Shown: positions 1-7,342 of the stretch, piece by piece
Layout of the letters: each line of letters begins with the position of its first letter
Numbering within the stretch: the first letter of the stretch is position 1
NCBI GenBank assembly: GCA_003561835.1
Contig: PWVN01000064.1
Location: 1-14,462 of the forward strand
Length of the DNA stretch: 14,462 bases
Source: Syntrophomonadaceae bacterium
GTDB lineage: Bacteria; Bacillota; Dethiobacteria; PWVN01
Direction of reading: 5' to 3'
Program-made: the position numbers and the translations under genes
The notes under the pieces: generated by a model
The model's input: only the letters and a program-made list of their open reading frames with translations
Told to the model about the DNA's origin: nothing
The model's database searches: none

Positions 1-1563
1 GAGCATGATCTGGTAATCCCCCATCTTCACGGCGAAGAGGACGCGCCGAAAAACCCCGCCCAGCTCCACACCTCCCCGGCCCTCGTAGGTGGTATAGGCG
101 TTGGTAGTCCCCAGGGGGTAGTCGAACTCCTCCGTATTCGTGTTGACGATGACATACTCCCTGGTAAGCTCGCCGTAATAGATCTGGGGCCGGGCGAGTT
201 CGATACCCTCCGCCGTCCGGGGAGGCACATCCTGGACGAAGTAGGAGGGCAGGCCCTCGGAGGTCACCTCGTTGACGGGGCTCATGGCTACCCCGTACCC
301 GTGGGTGTACTGGAGGCGCTGGTTTTCCCAGGTCTGGGATTCCGCCGGCAGCCGTTCCTTGTCCAGTTCCCGGGCGGCGATCATGACCTGCCGGTAGGTG
401 CCGCCCACATGGTAGCGGTCCGAATCCACCCCGGTGAAGCGGTAATAGAGGCGGATCCCCTGCATCTGGTTAAAGGTGTCCCGCAGGGGGCGGTAATCCC
501 ACAGCCTGACATTATCCAGGGTGTTCCGGTTGGCCACCAGGGCGGCGCCGTCCAGGGTATCCACGGCAGGGAAGTCCGTATGGGTGATGCTGTCCAGGCC
601 GAAGGCCCGGCGGGTAAAGTCGATATTGTGGCGGATATATTCCTGCTCCCGGTTGAACTTGTTGGGTTCCACCTGGAGGGTCTGGACCAGGTAGGGGTAA
701 AGGCCCCCCAGCAGCAGGGACGCCGCCATCAGGCCCAGGACGCAGGCCAGGATGATGCGGGGCTTCTTCAGGAAGATATTCACCACCAGGGCCGCCGCGC
801 ACACTAGGGCCAGAACCATCAGGATGTTCAAGGCCGGCAGCCGGGCATGGACATCGGTATACCCGGCCCCCGTCACCACCCCCTGGGTGGAGTGGATCAG
901 GTCGAAGGAGGCCAGGCGGTACCCCCAGGCTTTCACCGTGAAGAAAAGGGCCAGCAGCAGGGATACATGCCCGCCGCCTTCATAGAGAAAGGAGAGGTTC
1001 TTCAGGGAGAGGCCCGGGGTCGAGGAGACCAGGTACAGGGCGCTCACGGCCAGAAGGGCCACCAGGAGCAGGCCCGAGAGGTACTGGTTGATGAAGGTGT
1101 AAAAGGGCATGGAGAAGACGTAAAAGCCCACATCCCGGGCAAAGATGGGATCTGTCAGGCCAAAGGGCCGACCGCTGAAGAACTGCCTGACGGTAAGCCA
1201 GTAGCCGCCGGTATACCCGGAGGTCAACAGGGCCAGGAAGAGGGATGCGGCGGCAAAAAAGAAGGTGACCCGGTTCTTGGCCAGGATGTTCCCCGCCGGC
1301 GTGTTCATAAGAGCCTGCCTGAGCCGCAGGTTGGACATGTCCACGACGGACCGGCGGCTTAACAGCAGGTTCACGAAGAGAAAGACAAAAGAAAAGAGAA
1401 AGGCGGCCACCTGGACGATAAAGCGGTTGCTGAAGAGAGTCAAGAAAACGGAAGCGTAGCCCAGGTTGGCAAACCAGAGATAGTCCAGGTAGAGGCTGCC
1501 CAGGGAGCCGCTCATAACGATAAGGAAAAACAGGCCGACAATCAACCATGTGGATTTTTTCAT
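1..1563 (-). CDS. UPF0182 family (COG1615) integral membrane protein, N-terminal part
   Basis: This is the first 521 codons of a gene that runs off the left edge of the window. I read the frame triplet by triplet and found no stop codon. The start ATG at 1563 follows a GGGAGG ribosome binding site by six bases. The first 290 or so residues hold about seven hydrophobic segments (for example STWLIVGLFFLIVM near the start), with the characteristic SLYLDYLWFANLGY and DVGFYVFSMPFY stretches of the family. After roughly residue 290 comes a soluble, presumably extracytoplasmic domain with FNREQEYIRHNIDFTR, LWDYRPLRDTFNQMQ and YYGELTREYVIVNT. These match the UPF0182/COG1615 family as I know it, whose members are usually about 900 residues, so some 400 residues lie outside the window. 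The family has no established function. It follows comEA after 109 bases and may be co-transcribed with it. Confidence 0.9.
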   Translation of the reverse strand, partial: MKKSTWLIVGLFFLIVMSGSLGSLYLDYLWFANLGYASVFLTLFSNRFIVQVAAFLFSFVFLFVNLLLSRRSVVDMSNLRLRQALMNTPAGNILAKNRVTFFFAAASLFLALLTSGYTGGYWLTVRQFFSGRPFGLTDPIFARDVGFYVFSMPFYTFINQYLSGLLLVALLAVSALYLVSSTPGLSLKNLSFLYEGGGHVSLLLALFFTVKAWGYRLASFDLIHSTQGVVTGAGYTDVHARLPALNILMVLALVCAAALVVNIFLKKPRIILACVLGLMAASLLLGGLYPYLVQTLQVEPNKFNREQEYIRHNIDFTRRAFGLDSITHTDFPAVDTLDGAALVANRNTLDNVRLWDYRPLRDTFNQMQGIRLYYRFTGVDSDRYHVGGTYRQVMIAARELDKERLPAESQTWENQRLQYTHGYGVAMSPVNEVTSEGLPSYFVQDVPPRTAEGIELARPQIYYGELTREYVIVNTNTEEFDYPLGTTNAYTTYEGRGGVELGGVFRRVLFAVKMGDYQIML

Positions 1564-1672
1564 GAAGAACCTCCCGGTTGTGAGATGGTTTTAACCTTAT
1601 ACTCATTCTCCTTCCGGGAGGGGAATCCTTTTTTTCCCCGCTGCTCCCCGGATTTTTACCACACGCACCCCG

Positions 1673-2257
1673 TCAGTAGATGGTCACCAGGTCCCGGAGG
1701 GATGCCAGGATCTTATCGCCAATCCCGGAGACCCTGGTCAGCTCATCGACGCTTTTGAAGTACCCGTGCTTTTCCCTGTGCTCCACGATCTGGGCCGCCC
1801 GGGCGGGGCCGATGTTGGGCAGGGCCTCCAACTCCCTGGCGGTGGCCGTGTTGATGTTGATCAGGGCACCGGAGCCCCCCGGGGTGCCGCCGGGTTCCGG
1901 GTCCTGCCCCTCCCCCCGTTTGAAGGGGATCTCGATCCGCTGGCCGTCGTAAAGGGGCTGGGCCAGATTGAAGGCATGCTCGTCGGCTTCGGGATGGGCT
2001 CCCCCGGCCGCCTGGAGGGCATCCAGGGCCCTGGCCCCCTCCTTTAAAGTGTAGACCCCGGGGTTTTTCACGGCTCCTGCCACATGAACGGCGATGAAGG
2101 CCGCTTCGGGGGCCTTCTCCTCCACCGGCGGCGGCGCCGGTTCCTCAAAGACCAGGGGTTCCCGGCCCGGGCTTTTGAACCAGCGCCAGCCCATCACCGC
2201 CCCCACCACCACCAGAAGGATCACGATACCCGCCACTTCCCGGCCCTTCAGGTTCAT
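1673..2257 (-). CDS. comEA: ComEA-type DNA-binding protein (SLBB + helix-hairpin-helix)
   Basis: A 194-residue protein. ComEA is the membrane-anchored double-stranded DNA receptor of competence; in non-transformable species its role is less clear. The ATG at 2257 is preferred to in-frame codons further upstream because a GAGGGAAGG site lies just before it and the protein then opens with a short basic stretch and one membrane helix (residues 8-24, VAGIVILLVVVGAVMGW). A Pro/Glu-rich linker follows, then an SLBB-type domain (about 50-110, with VHVAGAVKNPGVYTL), a Gly-rich linker, and a C-terminal tandem HhH domain (about 133-194, with NINTATARELEALPNIGPAR and VSGIGDKILASLRDLV). Length and domain order are normal for ComEA. 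It stands downstream of the leuS terminator, so it probably has its own promoter. No comEB or comEC is visible in the window. Confidence 0.93.
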   Translation of the reverse strand: MNLKGREVAGIVILLVVVGAVMGWRWFKSPGREPLVFEEPAPPPVEEKAPEAAFIAVHVAGAVKNPGVYTLKEGARALDALQAAGGAHPEADEHAFNLAQPLYDGQRIEIPFKRGEGQDPEPGGTPGGSGALININTATARELEALPNIGPARAAQIVEHREKHGYFKSVDELTRVSGIGDKILASLRDLVTIY

Positions 2258-2300
2258 AGGCCTTCCCTCTTTCACGTGAATTCTTAAAAGGCACCAGGTC

Positions 2301-2314
2301 ATTTCCTGGGAAAT
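2301..2314. promoter_or_regulatory. Short palindrome upstream of comEA
   Basis: ATTTCC and GGAAAT arms flank a two-base centre, 43 bases before the comEA start, in the gap where its promoter should be. I could not find a convincing -35/-10 pair beside it. It could be an operator half-site pair or chance. Confidence 0.2.
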
Positions 2315-2379
2315 TCTGCACGGAACAACATTTTCCTTCCTGGTAAGCCATAAAATTCCTCATTTCTTTTCCGTCCACC

Positions 2380-2406
2380 AAAAAAACCCTGCCGGAAGAG
2401 GCAGGG
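2380..2406 (-). terminator. Rho-independent terminator of the leuS operon
   Basis: On the minus strand, CCCTGCC and GGCAGGG form a perfect 7-base stem around a 6-base loop, followed at once by seven T residues. It lies about 160 bases beyond the leuS stop, with the repeat element in between. It probably ends the yqeK-LCP-rsfS-leuS transcript. Confidence 0.9.
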
Positions 2407-2422
2407 CTGGGTAGCTCTTATA

Positions 2423-2439
2423 TTTGACCACCAGGTTTA
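2423..2439. repeat. 17-base direct repeat of the leuS 3' end (distal copy)
   Basis: TTTGACCACCAGGTTTA here is identical to 2570-2586, which codes for the last residues of LeuRS (LNLVVK). The two copies bracket the palindromic element at 2442-2565. This is what an unusually long target-site duplication, or a duplication that accompanied insertion, would look like. Confidence 0.85.
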
Positions 2440-2441
2440 GC

Positions 2442-2565
2442 AGCAAGCGGGGACGGCTCTCCGGTAGGAACTGTCCCCGGAACTTGAATAAATTCAAGTT
2501 TCAGGAACCGTCCCCGGAACTTGACAGGAACTTGAACTGGCAAGCAGCAACCGTCCCCCCTTGCT
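2442..2565 (-). repeat. Palindromic REP/MITE-like element, copy A, behind leuS
   Basis: A 124-base non-coding element bounded by imperfect 15-base terminal inverted repeats: AGCAAGCGGGGACGG at 2442-2456 and the reverse of 2551-2565 (AGCAAGGGGGGACGG), one mismatch. Inside are a perfect ACTTGAAT/ATTCAAGT palindrome with a 2-base centre and two direct copies of AGGAACyGTCCCCGGAACTTGA-like sequence. A 32-base block (2492-2523) matches copy B (13700-13731) at 29 positions, in the opposite orientation. It has no open reading frame of note, so it must be moved or copied by factors encoded elsewhere, if mobile. It sits between the leuS stop and its terminator, so the leuS mRNA would carry its hairpins in the 3' untranslated region. 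GGGGACGGTTC-type repeats are, to my knowledge, common in Clostridia; assignment to a named family is not possible from this sequence alone. Confidence 0.8.
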
Positions 2566-5116
2566 AGTCTTTGACCACCAGGTTTAAGAGTTTGTCGGGG
2601 ACGGAGATGACCTTGACGAGGCGGCCCTTCTCCAGGTACCCGGCGATCCGCTCCTCCCGGCGGGCGGCCTCCACCAGTTCCTCTTCCCCCGAGCCCACAA
2701 GGACGGTGATGCGGCCTCGCACCTTGCCGTTTATCTGGACCACCACTTCCACCTCGGCCACCACCAGGGCTTCGGGGTTGAACCGGGGCCAGGGCTGCTG
2801 GTGGACGCTGCCCGCCCCACCCAGGGCCCCCTGCCACAGTTCTTCGCAGATATGGGGAGCGAAGGGGGCCAGCATGGCCACCAGGGCTTCCAGGGCTTCC
2901 CGCAGAAGGCCGGCATGGGGGTCCGGGCTGCCGTTCACATAGGCGTAGAGGCTGTTCACCAGTTCCATGATGGCGCTGACGGCGGTATTGAAGTTGTACC
3001 GCTCCCCCACGTCCTCCGTCACCTTGCGCAGGGCAAAATGGAGGGCGTAGTAGGCCTCTCCTTCGGCCGGTCCGAATTCCCGCTCCCGATCCCGGCCTTC
3101 CCGGCCCGCCGCCGCCAGGGGGGCGTAGTCCTGGACCAGCCGCCATACCCGCTTCAGGAAGCGGTAGCACCCCTCCACCCCCTGGTCGCTCCAGTCCAGG
3201 CCCTTTTCCGGCGGCGCCGCGAAGAGGATGAAGAGACGGCCCGTATCGGCCCCGTACTTTTCGATGATCTCGTCGGGGGTCACCACGTTCCCCTTGGATT
3301 TGGACATTTTTGCCCCGTCCTTGTTCACCATCCCCTGGGCCAGCAGGCGGGTAAAGGGCTCCACCGCCCGGGTCATACCGGCATCATGGAGGACCTTGGT
3401 GAAGAAGCGGGCATACATCAGGTGCAAGATGGCATGCTCGATGCCGCCGATGTACTGGTCCACGGGCATCCAGTAATCCACGTCGGCCGGGGCGAAGGGC
3501 CCTTCCGCAAAGTCGGGGCTGCAAAAGCGCAGGAAATACCAGGAAGAGCAGATGAAGGTATCCATGGTGTCCGTCTCCCGGGTGGCAGCCCCCCCGCAGT
3601 CGGGGCACCGGGCCTGCAGGAACCCCTGGTGACGGGCCAGGGGGGACTGGCCCCCCTCTCCCAGGTCCACGTCATAGGGCAGTTCCACCGGCAGTTCTTC
3701 CTCCGGCACCGGCCTGGCCCCGCATTTCCCGCAGTAGACGATGGGGATGGGGGCACCCCAGTACCGCTGCCGGGAAATCAGCCAGTCCCGCAAACGGTAG
3801 GTGACCTCGGGCCTGCCGAAGCCCTTTTCCGCAAAATACTCGCTGATTTTGGGGATGGCTTCCTCGCTGGGCATCCCGTCAAAGGGACCCGAGTTGATCA
3901 TGACACCGTAATCTTCAAAGGCCGCTTCCAGCTCCCCCCGGGCATTCCTGAGGCCGCCGACACCGACGCCACCGACATCGCCGACGTCACCGCTGCCCCT
4001 CCCCCCGGCGCCCTCCCCCGGGGCGGGGGCAATGACTTCCCGGATGGGCAGCCCGTACCTGGTGGCGAAGAGGAAGTCCCGCTGGTCGTGGGCGGGGACC
4101 CCCATGACGGCCCCGGTGCCGTAGCTCATGAGGACGTAATTGCCCACCAGGATGGGCACCTCCATGCTGTTCACCGGGTTGACGGCATAAGCCCCGGTAA
4201 AGACCCCCTCCTTCTCTGTCTCCGCCGCAGTGCGGCTGATTTCGCTCATGCCCCGGACCCGGCGGACGAAGTCCTTCACTTCCTTTTCCTCGGGGTTCCC
4301 CCGGCTTAAAACCTCCACCAGGGGGTGCTCCGGCGACAGGACCATGTAGGTGACCCCGTAGATGGTGTCGGGCCGGGTGGTGAAGACGGAAATCTCCGCA
4401 TCATGCCCCTTGACGGGGAAGGTGATCCGGGCGCCGTGGCTGCGGCCGATCCAGTTTCTCTGCATGACCTTGACCCGCTCGGGCCAGCCCTCCAGCAGGT
4501 CCAGGTCTTCCAGGAGCCGGTCGGCATAGTCGGTAATCTTCAGGAACCACTGCTCCAGGTCCCGGGGCTCCACGGCAGTCCCGCAGCGCCAGCAGCCCCC
4601 GTTTTCCACCTGCTCGTTGGCCAGGACCGTCTGGCAGTCGGGGCACCAGTTGACGGCCGCCTTTTTCTTGTAGGCCAGGCCCCGCCGGTAGAGGAGCAGG
4701 AAAAGCCACTGGGTCCAGCGGTAGTAATCGGGGAGGCAGGAGGTAACCTCCCGGCCCCAGTCGTAGCTGAGCCCCAGGGCATCCTGCTGCCGCTTCATCT
4801 CCTTGATGTTGGCCAGGGTCCAGTCGGCGGGATGGGTCCTGTTCTCGATGGCGGCATTTTCCGCCGGCAGCCCGAAGGCGTCCCAGCCCATGGGGTGCAG
4901 TACGTTGTAGCCCTGCATGGTCAGAAACCGGGCCAGCACATCGCCGATGGAATAGACTCGCATGTGGCCCATGTGGAGCTTCCCCGAGGGATAGGGGAAC
5001 ATCTCCAGGCAGTAAAATTTCTCCCGGTCCGGATCTTGCCGGGTCCGGTGGAAGTCCTTATCCCGCCAGTGTTCCTGCCATTTGGGTTCGATCTCTTTGG
5101 GGTTGTAGTTTTGCAT
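2564..5116 (-). CDS. leuS: Leucyl-tRNA synthetase
   Basis: An 850-residue class Ia synthetase that charges tRNA-Leu. The start ATG at 5116 has GGAGG nine bases upstream and gives MQNYNPKEIEPKWQ, the usual LeuRS opening; an earlier ATG adds six residues but lacks such a site. Visible landmarks are FPYPSGKLHMGH (HIGH motif at 48-51), a zinc knot (CPDC...CWRCG), the CP1 editing domain with TTRPDTIYGVTYMVL and GTGAVMGVPAHDQRDF, a second CGKC/CPDC zinc pair, KMSKSKGN (603-607), the anticodon-binding helices and the C-terminal domain ending LLNLVVKD. A low-complexity Gly/Val/Asp-rich insert occupies about residues 362-389. The last codon (Asp) and the TAG stop lie outside the 17-base repeat that borders the adjacent element, so the present C-terminus may have been set by that insertion. 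It follows rsfS after 47 bases, too little for a T-box leader. Function is certain. Confidence 0.98.
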   Translation of the reverse strand: MQNYNPKEIEPKWQEHWRDKDFHRTRQDPDREKFYCLEMFPYPSGKLHMGHMRVYSIGDVLARFLTMQGYNVLHPMGWDAFGLPAENAAIENRTHPADWTLANIKEMKRQQDALGLSYDWGREVTSCLPDYYRWTQWLFLLLYRRGLAYKKKAAVNWCPDCQTVLANEQVENGGCWRCGTAVEPRDLEQWFLKITDYADRLLEDLDLLEGWPERVKVMQRNWIGRSHGARITFPVKGHDAEISVFTTRPDTIYGVTYMVLSPEHPLVEVLSRGNPEEKEVKDFVRRVRGMSEISRTAAETEKEGVFTGAYAVNPVNSMEVPILVGNYVLMSYGTGAVMGVPAHDQRDFLFATRYGLPIREVIAPAPGEGAGGRGSGDVGDVGGVGVGGLRNARGELEAAFEDYGVMINSGPFDGMPSEEAIPKISEYFAEKGFGRPEVTYRLRDWLISRQRYWGAPIPIVYCGKCGARPVPEEELPVELPYDVDLGEGGQSPLARHQGFLQARCPDCGGAATRETDTMDTFICSSWYFLRFCSPDFAEGPFAPADVDYWMPVDQYIGGIEHAILHLMYARFFTKVLHDAGMTRAVEPFTRLLAQGMVNKDGAKMSKSKGNVVTPDEIIEKYGADTGRLFILFAAPPEKGLDWSDQGVEGCYRFLKRVWRLVQDYAPLAAAGREGRDREREFGPAEGEAYYALHFALRKVTEDVGERYNFNTAVSAIMELVNSLYAYVNGSPDPHAGLLREALEALVAMLAPFAPHICEELWQGALGGAGSVHQQPWPRFNPEALVVAEVEVVVQINGKVRGRITVLVGSGEEELVEAARREERIAGYLEKGRLVKVISVPDKLLNLVVKD

Positions 5117-5163
5117 CTTCAAAAACCTCCACATCTTGGCCGGGAAGCCCGATTATAGAAAGT

Positions 5164-5517
5164 TTAGTCCCACTTGTCAACTTTTGGGGCGTTCCCCCAG
5201 AGCCGTTCCAGGTTGTAGAACTTCCGTTCCTCCTCCTGGAAGATGTGGACCACCAGATCTCCGTAATCCAGCAGGACCCAGCGACCCTCCCGGTGCCCGG
5301 CCTGGTTCAGCAGTTTGACCTGGGCCTTCTTGAAATCCTCCAGGATAAAATCGGCCAGGGACTGGACATGGCGCTGGCTGCCGCCGCTCATAATGAGAAA
5401 ATAGTCGGCGATCAGGGATACCTTGCCGATCTCCAGCACCGTCGCATCCAGGGCTTTTTTCTCCACTGCCAGGTCCAGGGCCCGCCTGGCTTTTTCCTTG
5501 GCTGTTATTCCTGCCAC
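5164..5517 (-). CDS. rsfS: Ribosomal silencing factor RsfS
   Basis: A 117-residue protein of the RsfS/YbeB/Iojap family, the normal length. It binds ribosomal protein L14 on the 50S subunit and blocks joining with 30S, which lowers translation during starvation. Family signatures are visible: a helical N-terminus (AKEKARRALDLAVEKKALD), VLEIGKVSLIADYFLIMSG, and the C-terminal WVLLDYGDLVVHIFQEEERKFYNLERLW. The start is a GTG nine bases after the stop of the upstream gene; the local GGGGG run is the only candidate ribosome binding site and overlaps the start closely, so coupling to the upstream gene is likely and the exact start is less certain than the identity. The order yqeK-LCP-rsfS-leuS is a familiar Firmicutes arrangement. 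Confidence 0.95.
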   Translation of the reverse strand: MAGITAKEKARRALDLAVEKKALDATVLEIGKVSLIADYFLIMSGGSQRHVQSLADFILEDFKKAQVKLLNQAGHREGRWVLLDYGDLVVHIFQEEERKFYNLERLWGNAPKVDKWD

Positions 5518-5526
5518 CCCCCGTTT

Positions 5527-6666
5527 TTACTGCGAAACGTCTTCCAGTTCAAAATCCTTCCCCAGGATGACCGTCACCATGGCCTCGGCATAGGGCAGGG
5601 TCTCCCGGATCAGCTGGGCCCCCCGGATGAGGATGGCCACCTCTTTGGCGGGGGTCACATCGTCCAGGCGGCTGATGACCTGGGTATGGGTATATTCAAA
5701 ATGGTCGGCGTCGGCCACCCGGATTACCTTAAAGCCCTCCCCCTCCAGGTAGGCCGCCGTGCGCCGGGCCAGCCCGGGCACACCGCTGCCGTTCAAAACT
5801 TCCACCCGGATATCCTCCCGGGCAATCTGGGTCCTGCCCACCCGCATGTAATCGAGAAAGGCTCCCAGGCGCTGGGGGTCCACCCCATAGAGGGGAGTCT
5901 CCCCCTCCTCCATCCCCGTCCATTCCCCCGGCAGCATGTAAATCCCCCTCCCCGGGGGCAGCAAATACCCATCGGCCGCCTTCATGAGGGCATTGACCTC
6001 CCGCCAGTCCAGGTTGGTCTCATAGAAACCCAGAGTCTCCCGGACCAGGGCGGGCCAGCGCCAGAAGGGGGTTTCCACCAGCAGCTCCTGGGCAAAGGAC
6101 AGGGCATCCCTCTCCCAGTTCTGCACCTCTCCCACCAGCTGGTTGATGCCCACCCCCGGCCCGATGGGGTAATAGGCCCGGGGGGGGCGGCTCCGCAGGC
6201 CCTGCAGCTCCCCCAGGGCGGCAAAGAGGCCCTCCTCCAGCAGCAGGTAGTAGTGGACGGGCTCCCCCGTGAGCTCTATAAAAGCTTCCACGGACCCGGA
6301 TGTGCCCTTAGCCTCATACACCTCCCGGAAGGTCCCCCCCCTCTCCAGGGTGGAATTGGCCGGCAGCACCAGGCCGTAGGGGTTCTCACCGTGGCTGCTG
6401 AGCAGGTACAGGGAGGCGAGCTCCCGGTTCTCCTCCTCTCCCTGAATCAGGAGGAGGAGGTAATTCTGCCGGGCCGCCCCCTCCACCCCTCTTTTCAGGG
6501 ATGCGGCCCAGCGGTCCCGGTCCGTCATTCTGTTGAAATAGCTGACAGTGTTGACCCCGATCCCGATGATGAGCAGGAGGAGGGAAACCAGAAAGAAAAG
6601 GGCGATCCTTCTCCTGCGCAGTTTTACCTTTCTGGACCTGCCATAAAGGACGGGATAACGCTGCAC
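5527..6666 (-). CDS. Membrane-anchored protein with degenerate LCP-like region and LytR_C domain
   Basis: A 379-residue protein. The start chosen is the GTG at 6666, thirteen bases after the yqeK stop and six bases from a GAGGAGAG site; upstream ATG codons would overlap yqeK by 80 bases. A basic N-terminus (residues 10-20) leads into one membrane helix (about 21-41), so the rest should be extracytoplasmic. Residues 65-160 resemble the LytR-CpsA-Psr (LCP) fold: NYLLLLIQGEEEN stands where NILLLGTDxR is usual, and SVEAFIELTGEPVHYYLLLE matches the substrate-binding part. The SIPRDT motif, whose Arg contacts the pyrophosphate, is replaced by VLPANST, and the acidic catalytic residues are not evident. 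A LytR_C domain follows at about 290-375 (IRVEVLNGSGVPGLARRTAAYL). LCP enzymes attach teichoic acids or polysaccharides to peptidoglycan; this one has probably lost that chemistry. Identity of the LytR_C domain is firm, the LCP ancestry is inference. Confidence 0.8.
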   Translation of the reverse strand: MQRYPVLYGRSRKVKLRRRRIALFFLVSLLLLIIGIGVNTVSYFNRMTDRDRWAASLKRGVEGAARQNYLLLLIQGEEENRELASLYLLSSHGENPYGLVLPANSTLERGGTFREVYEAKGTSGSVEAFIELTGEPVHYYLLLEEGLFAALGELQGLRSRPPRAYYPIGPGVGINQLVGEVQNWERDALSFAQELLVETPFWRWPALVRETLGFYETNLDWREVNALMKAADGYLLPPGRGIYMLPGEWTGMEEGETPLYGVDPQRLGAFLDYMRVGRTQIAREDIRVEVLNGSGVPGLARRTAAYLEGEGFKVIRVADADHFEYTHTQVISRLDDVTPAKEVAILIRGAQLIRETLPYAEAMVTVILGKDFELEDVSQ

Positions 6667-6679
6667 GCCGAACTCTCCT

Positions 6680-7276
6680 CTATTTTTTCTCTTCTCCCAT
6701 GAGCTCATTCCAGAAATCCACGGTGGCAGGGTGCAGCAGGTAGCGTTGCCGCAAGACATAGTTGATGGTGCTTTCCACCACCTGGATTAAACCCCGGGTA
6801 AAATCCTCCTGCAGGGTACGGCGCAGTTCCTCCACGCCGGGAAAATCCCGGGAAGGCTCCAGGATATCCGCTGCATAGACGATCCGGGCCAGGGGCCCGA
6901 TCCCCTGGCCGCCGACGGTATGGCAGCGGATGGCTTCCAGGATTTCCGGGTCCTCAACCCCCAACTCCTTCCGGACCAGTTCCGCCCCCACGGAGCCGTG
7001 GAGGAGGATGGGGTGAATCCGCATGACGGGGTCCACGGGCAGGCCCAGGCGGCCTGCCTCCGAAAGAAGGGAGCCTTCCCCCATCTCCCGGGCATAATCG
7101 TGAAGGATCCCGGCAGTGAACCCCTCTTCCCCGGACAGGCCCTGGGCCAGGGCCAACTCCCTGGCCATACGGCCCACCCCCAGGGAATGGAGGCGCGTTT
7201 TTTCCGATAACCGGTGCCGCAGCAAGGCCCGATACTTGTCTTCCAAACTCTCCCACCCCATTTGTCCTTTCGACAC
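6680..7276 (-). CDS. yqeK: HD-domain diadenosine tetraphosphate hydrolase YqeK
   Basis: A 198-residue HD-superfamily protein. YqeK hydrolyses Ap4A symmetrically to two ADP and so controls this stress nucleotide. The metal-binding residues are in place: H30 (TRLHSLGVGRMA), H59-D60 (GILHDYAREM), then ILLHGSVGAELV, AIRCHTVGG and the conserved YAADILEPSRDFPGVEELR. Length is typical. The GTG at 7276 is the longest reading; the ATG five codons in (7261), preceded by AAAGGA, is an alternative. In most Firmicutes yqeK directly follows nadD; here an RNA-binding protein gene with its own terminator intervenes, and only about 30 bases separate that terminator from this start, so yqeK and the genes after it may depend on read-through or on a promoter I could not recognise. 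Confidence 0.93.
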   Translation of the reverse strand: MSKGQMGWESLEDKYRALLRHRLSEKTRLHSLGVGRMARELALAQGLSGEEGFTAGILHDYAREMGEGSLLSEAGRLGLPVDPVMRIHPILLHGSVGAELVRKELGVEDPEILEAIRCHTVGGQGIGPLARIVYAADILEPSRDFPGVEELRRTLQEDFTRGLIQVVESTINYVLRQRYLLHPATVDFWNELMGEEKK

Positions 7277-7308
7277 CGGTTAACCCGTTTCCTTCTTCTT
7301 CGGGCAAT

Positions 7309-7330
7309 AAAAAAGGCAACCTGGGTTGCC
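7309..7330 (-). terminator. Rho-independent terminator after the RRM gene
   Basis: On the minus strand GGCAAC and GTTGCC pair around a 4-base loop and are followed by TTTTTT. It begins 12 bases after the stop codon of the RNA-binding protein gene and would insulate yqeK from it, fully or in part. Confidence 0.85.
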
Positions 7331-7342
7331 AGTTGCCCTCGT

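Noticed and set aside
980..1606. A 208-codon minus-strand open frame at the start of the UPF0182 gene
   Set aside because: It is a shifted frame of the UPF0182 gene. The correct frame (start 1563) gives a membrane protein with family motifs and is open to the window edge.
1610..1640. GGGGAA/TTCCCC inverted repeat after comEA as a terminator
   Set aside because: A 6-base stem with a purine-rich loop, but no T-run follows on the minus strand, so I do not call a terminator.
2260..2320. Sigma-H promoter before comEA (CCAGGAAAT ... GAATTC)
   Set aside because: Spacing between the boxes is about three bases too long and the first position is wrong.
2145..2381. A 78-codon minus-strand open frame upstream of and overlapping comEA
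   Set aside because: More than half is a frame-shifted reading of comEA; the remainder has no recognisable motif and no ribosome binding site that I trust.
2801..4309. A 502-codon plus-strand open frame opposite leuS
   Set aside because: It is antisense to conserved LeuRS codons and its product is low-complexity and Gly/His/Pro-rich. Long antisense frames are expected in GC-rich genes with G/C third positions.
5245..6702. A 485-codon plus-strand open frame opposite rsfS and the LCP/LytR_C gene
   Set aside because: Same reason: it mirrors two real genes, has no recognisable motif, and crosses a gene boundary.
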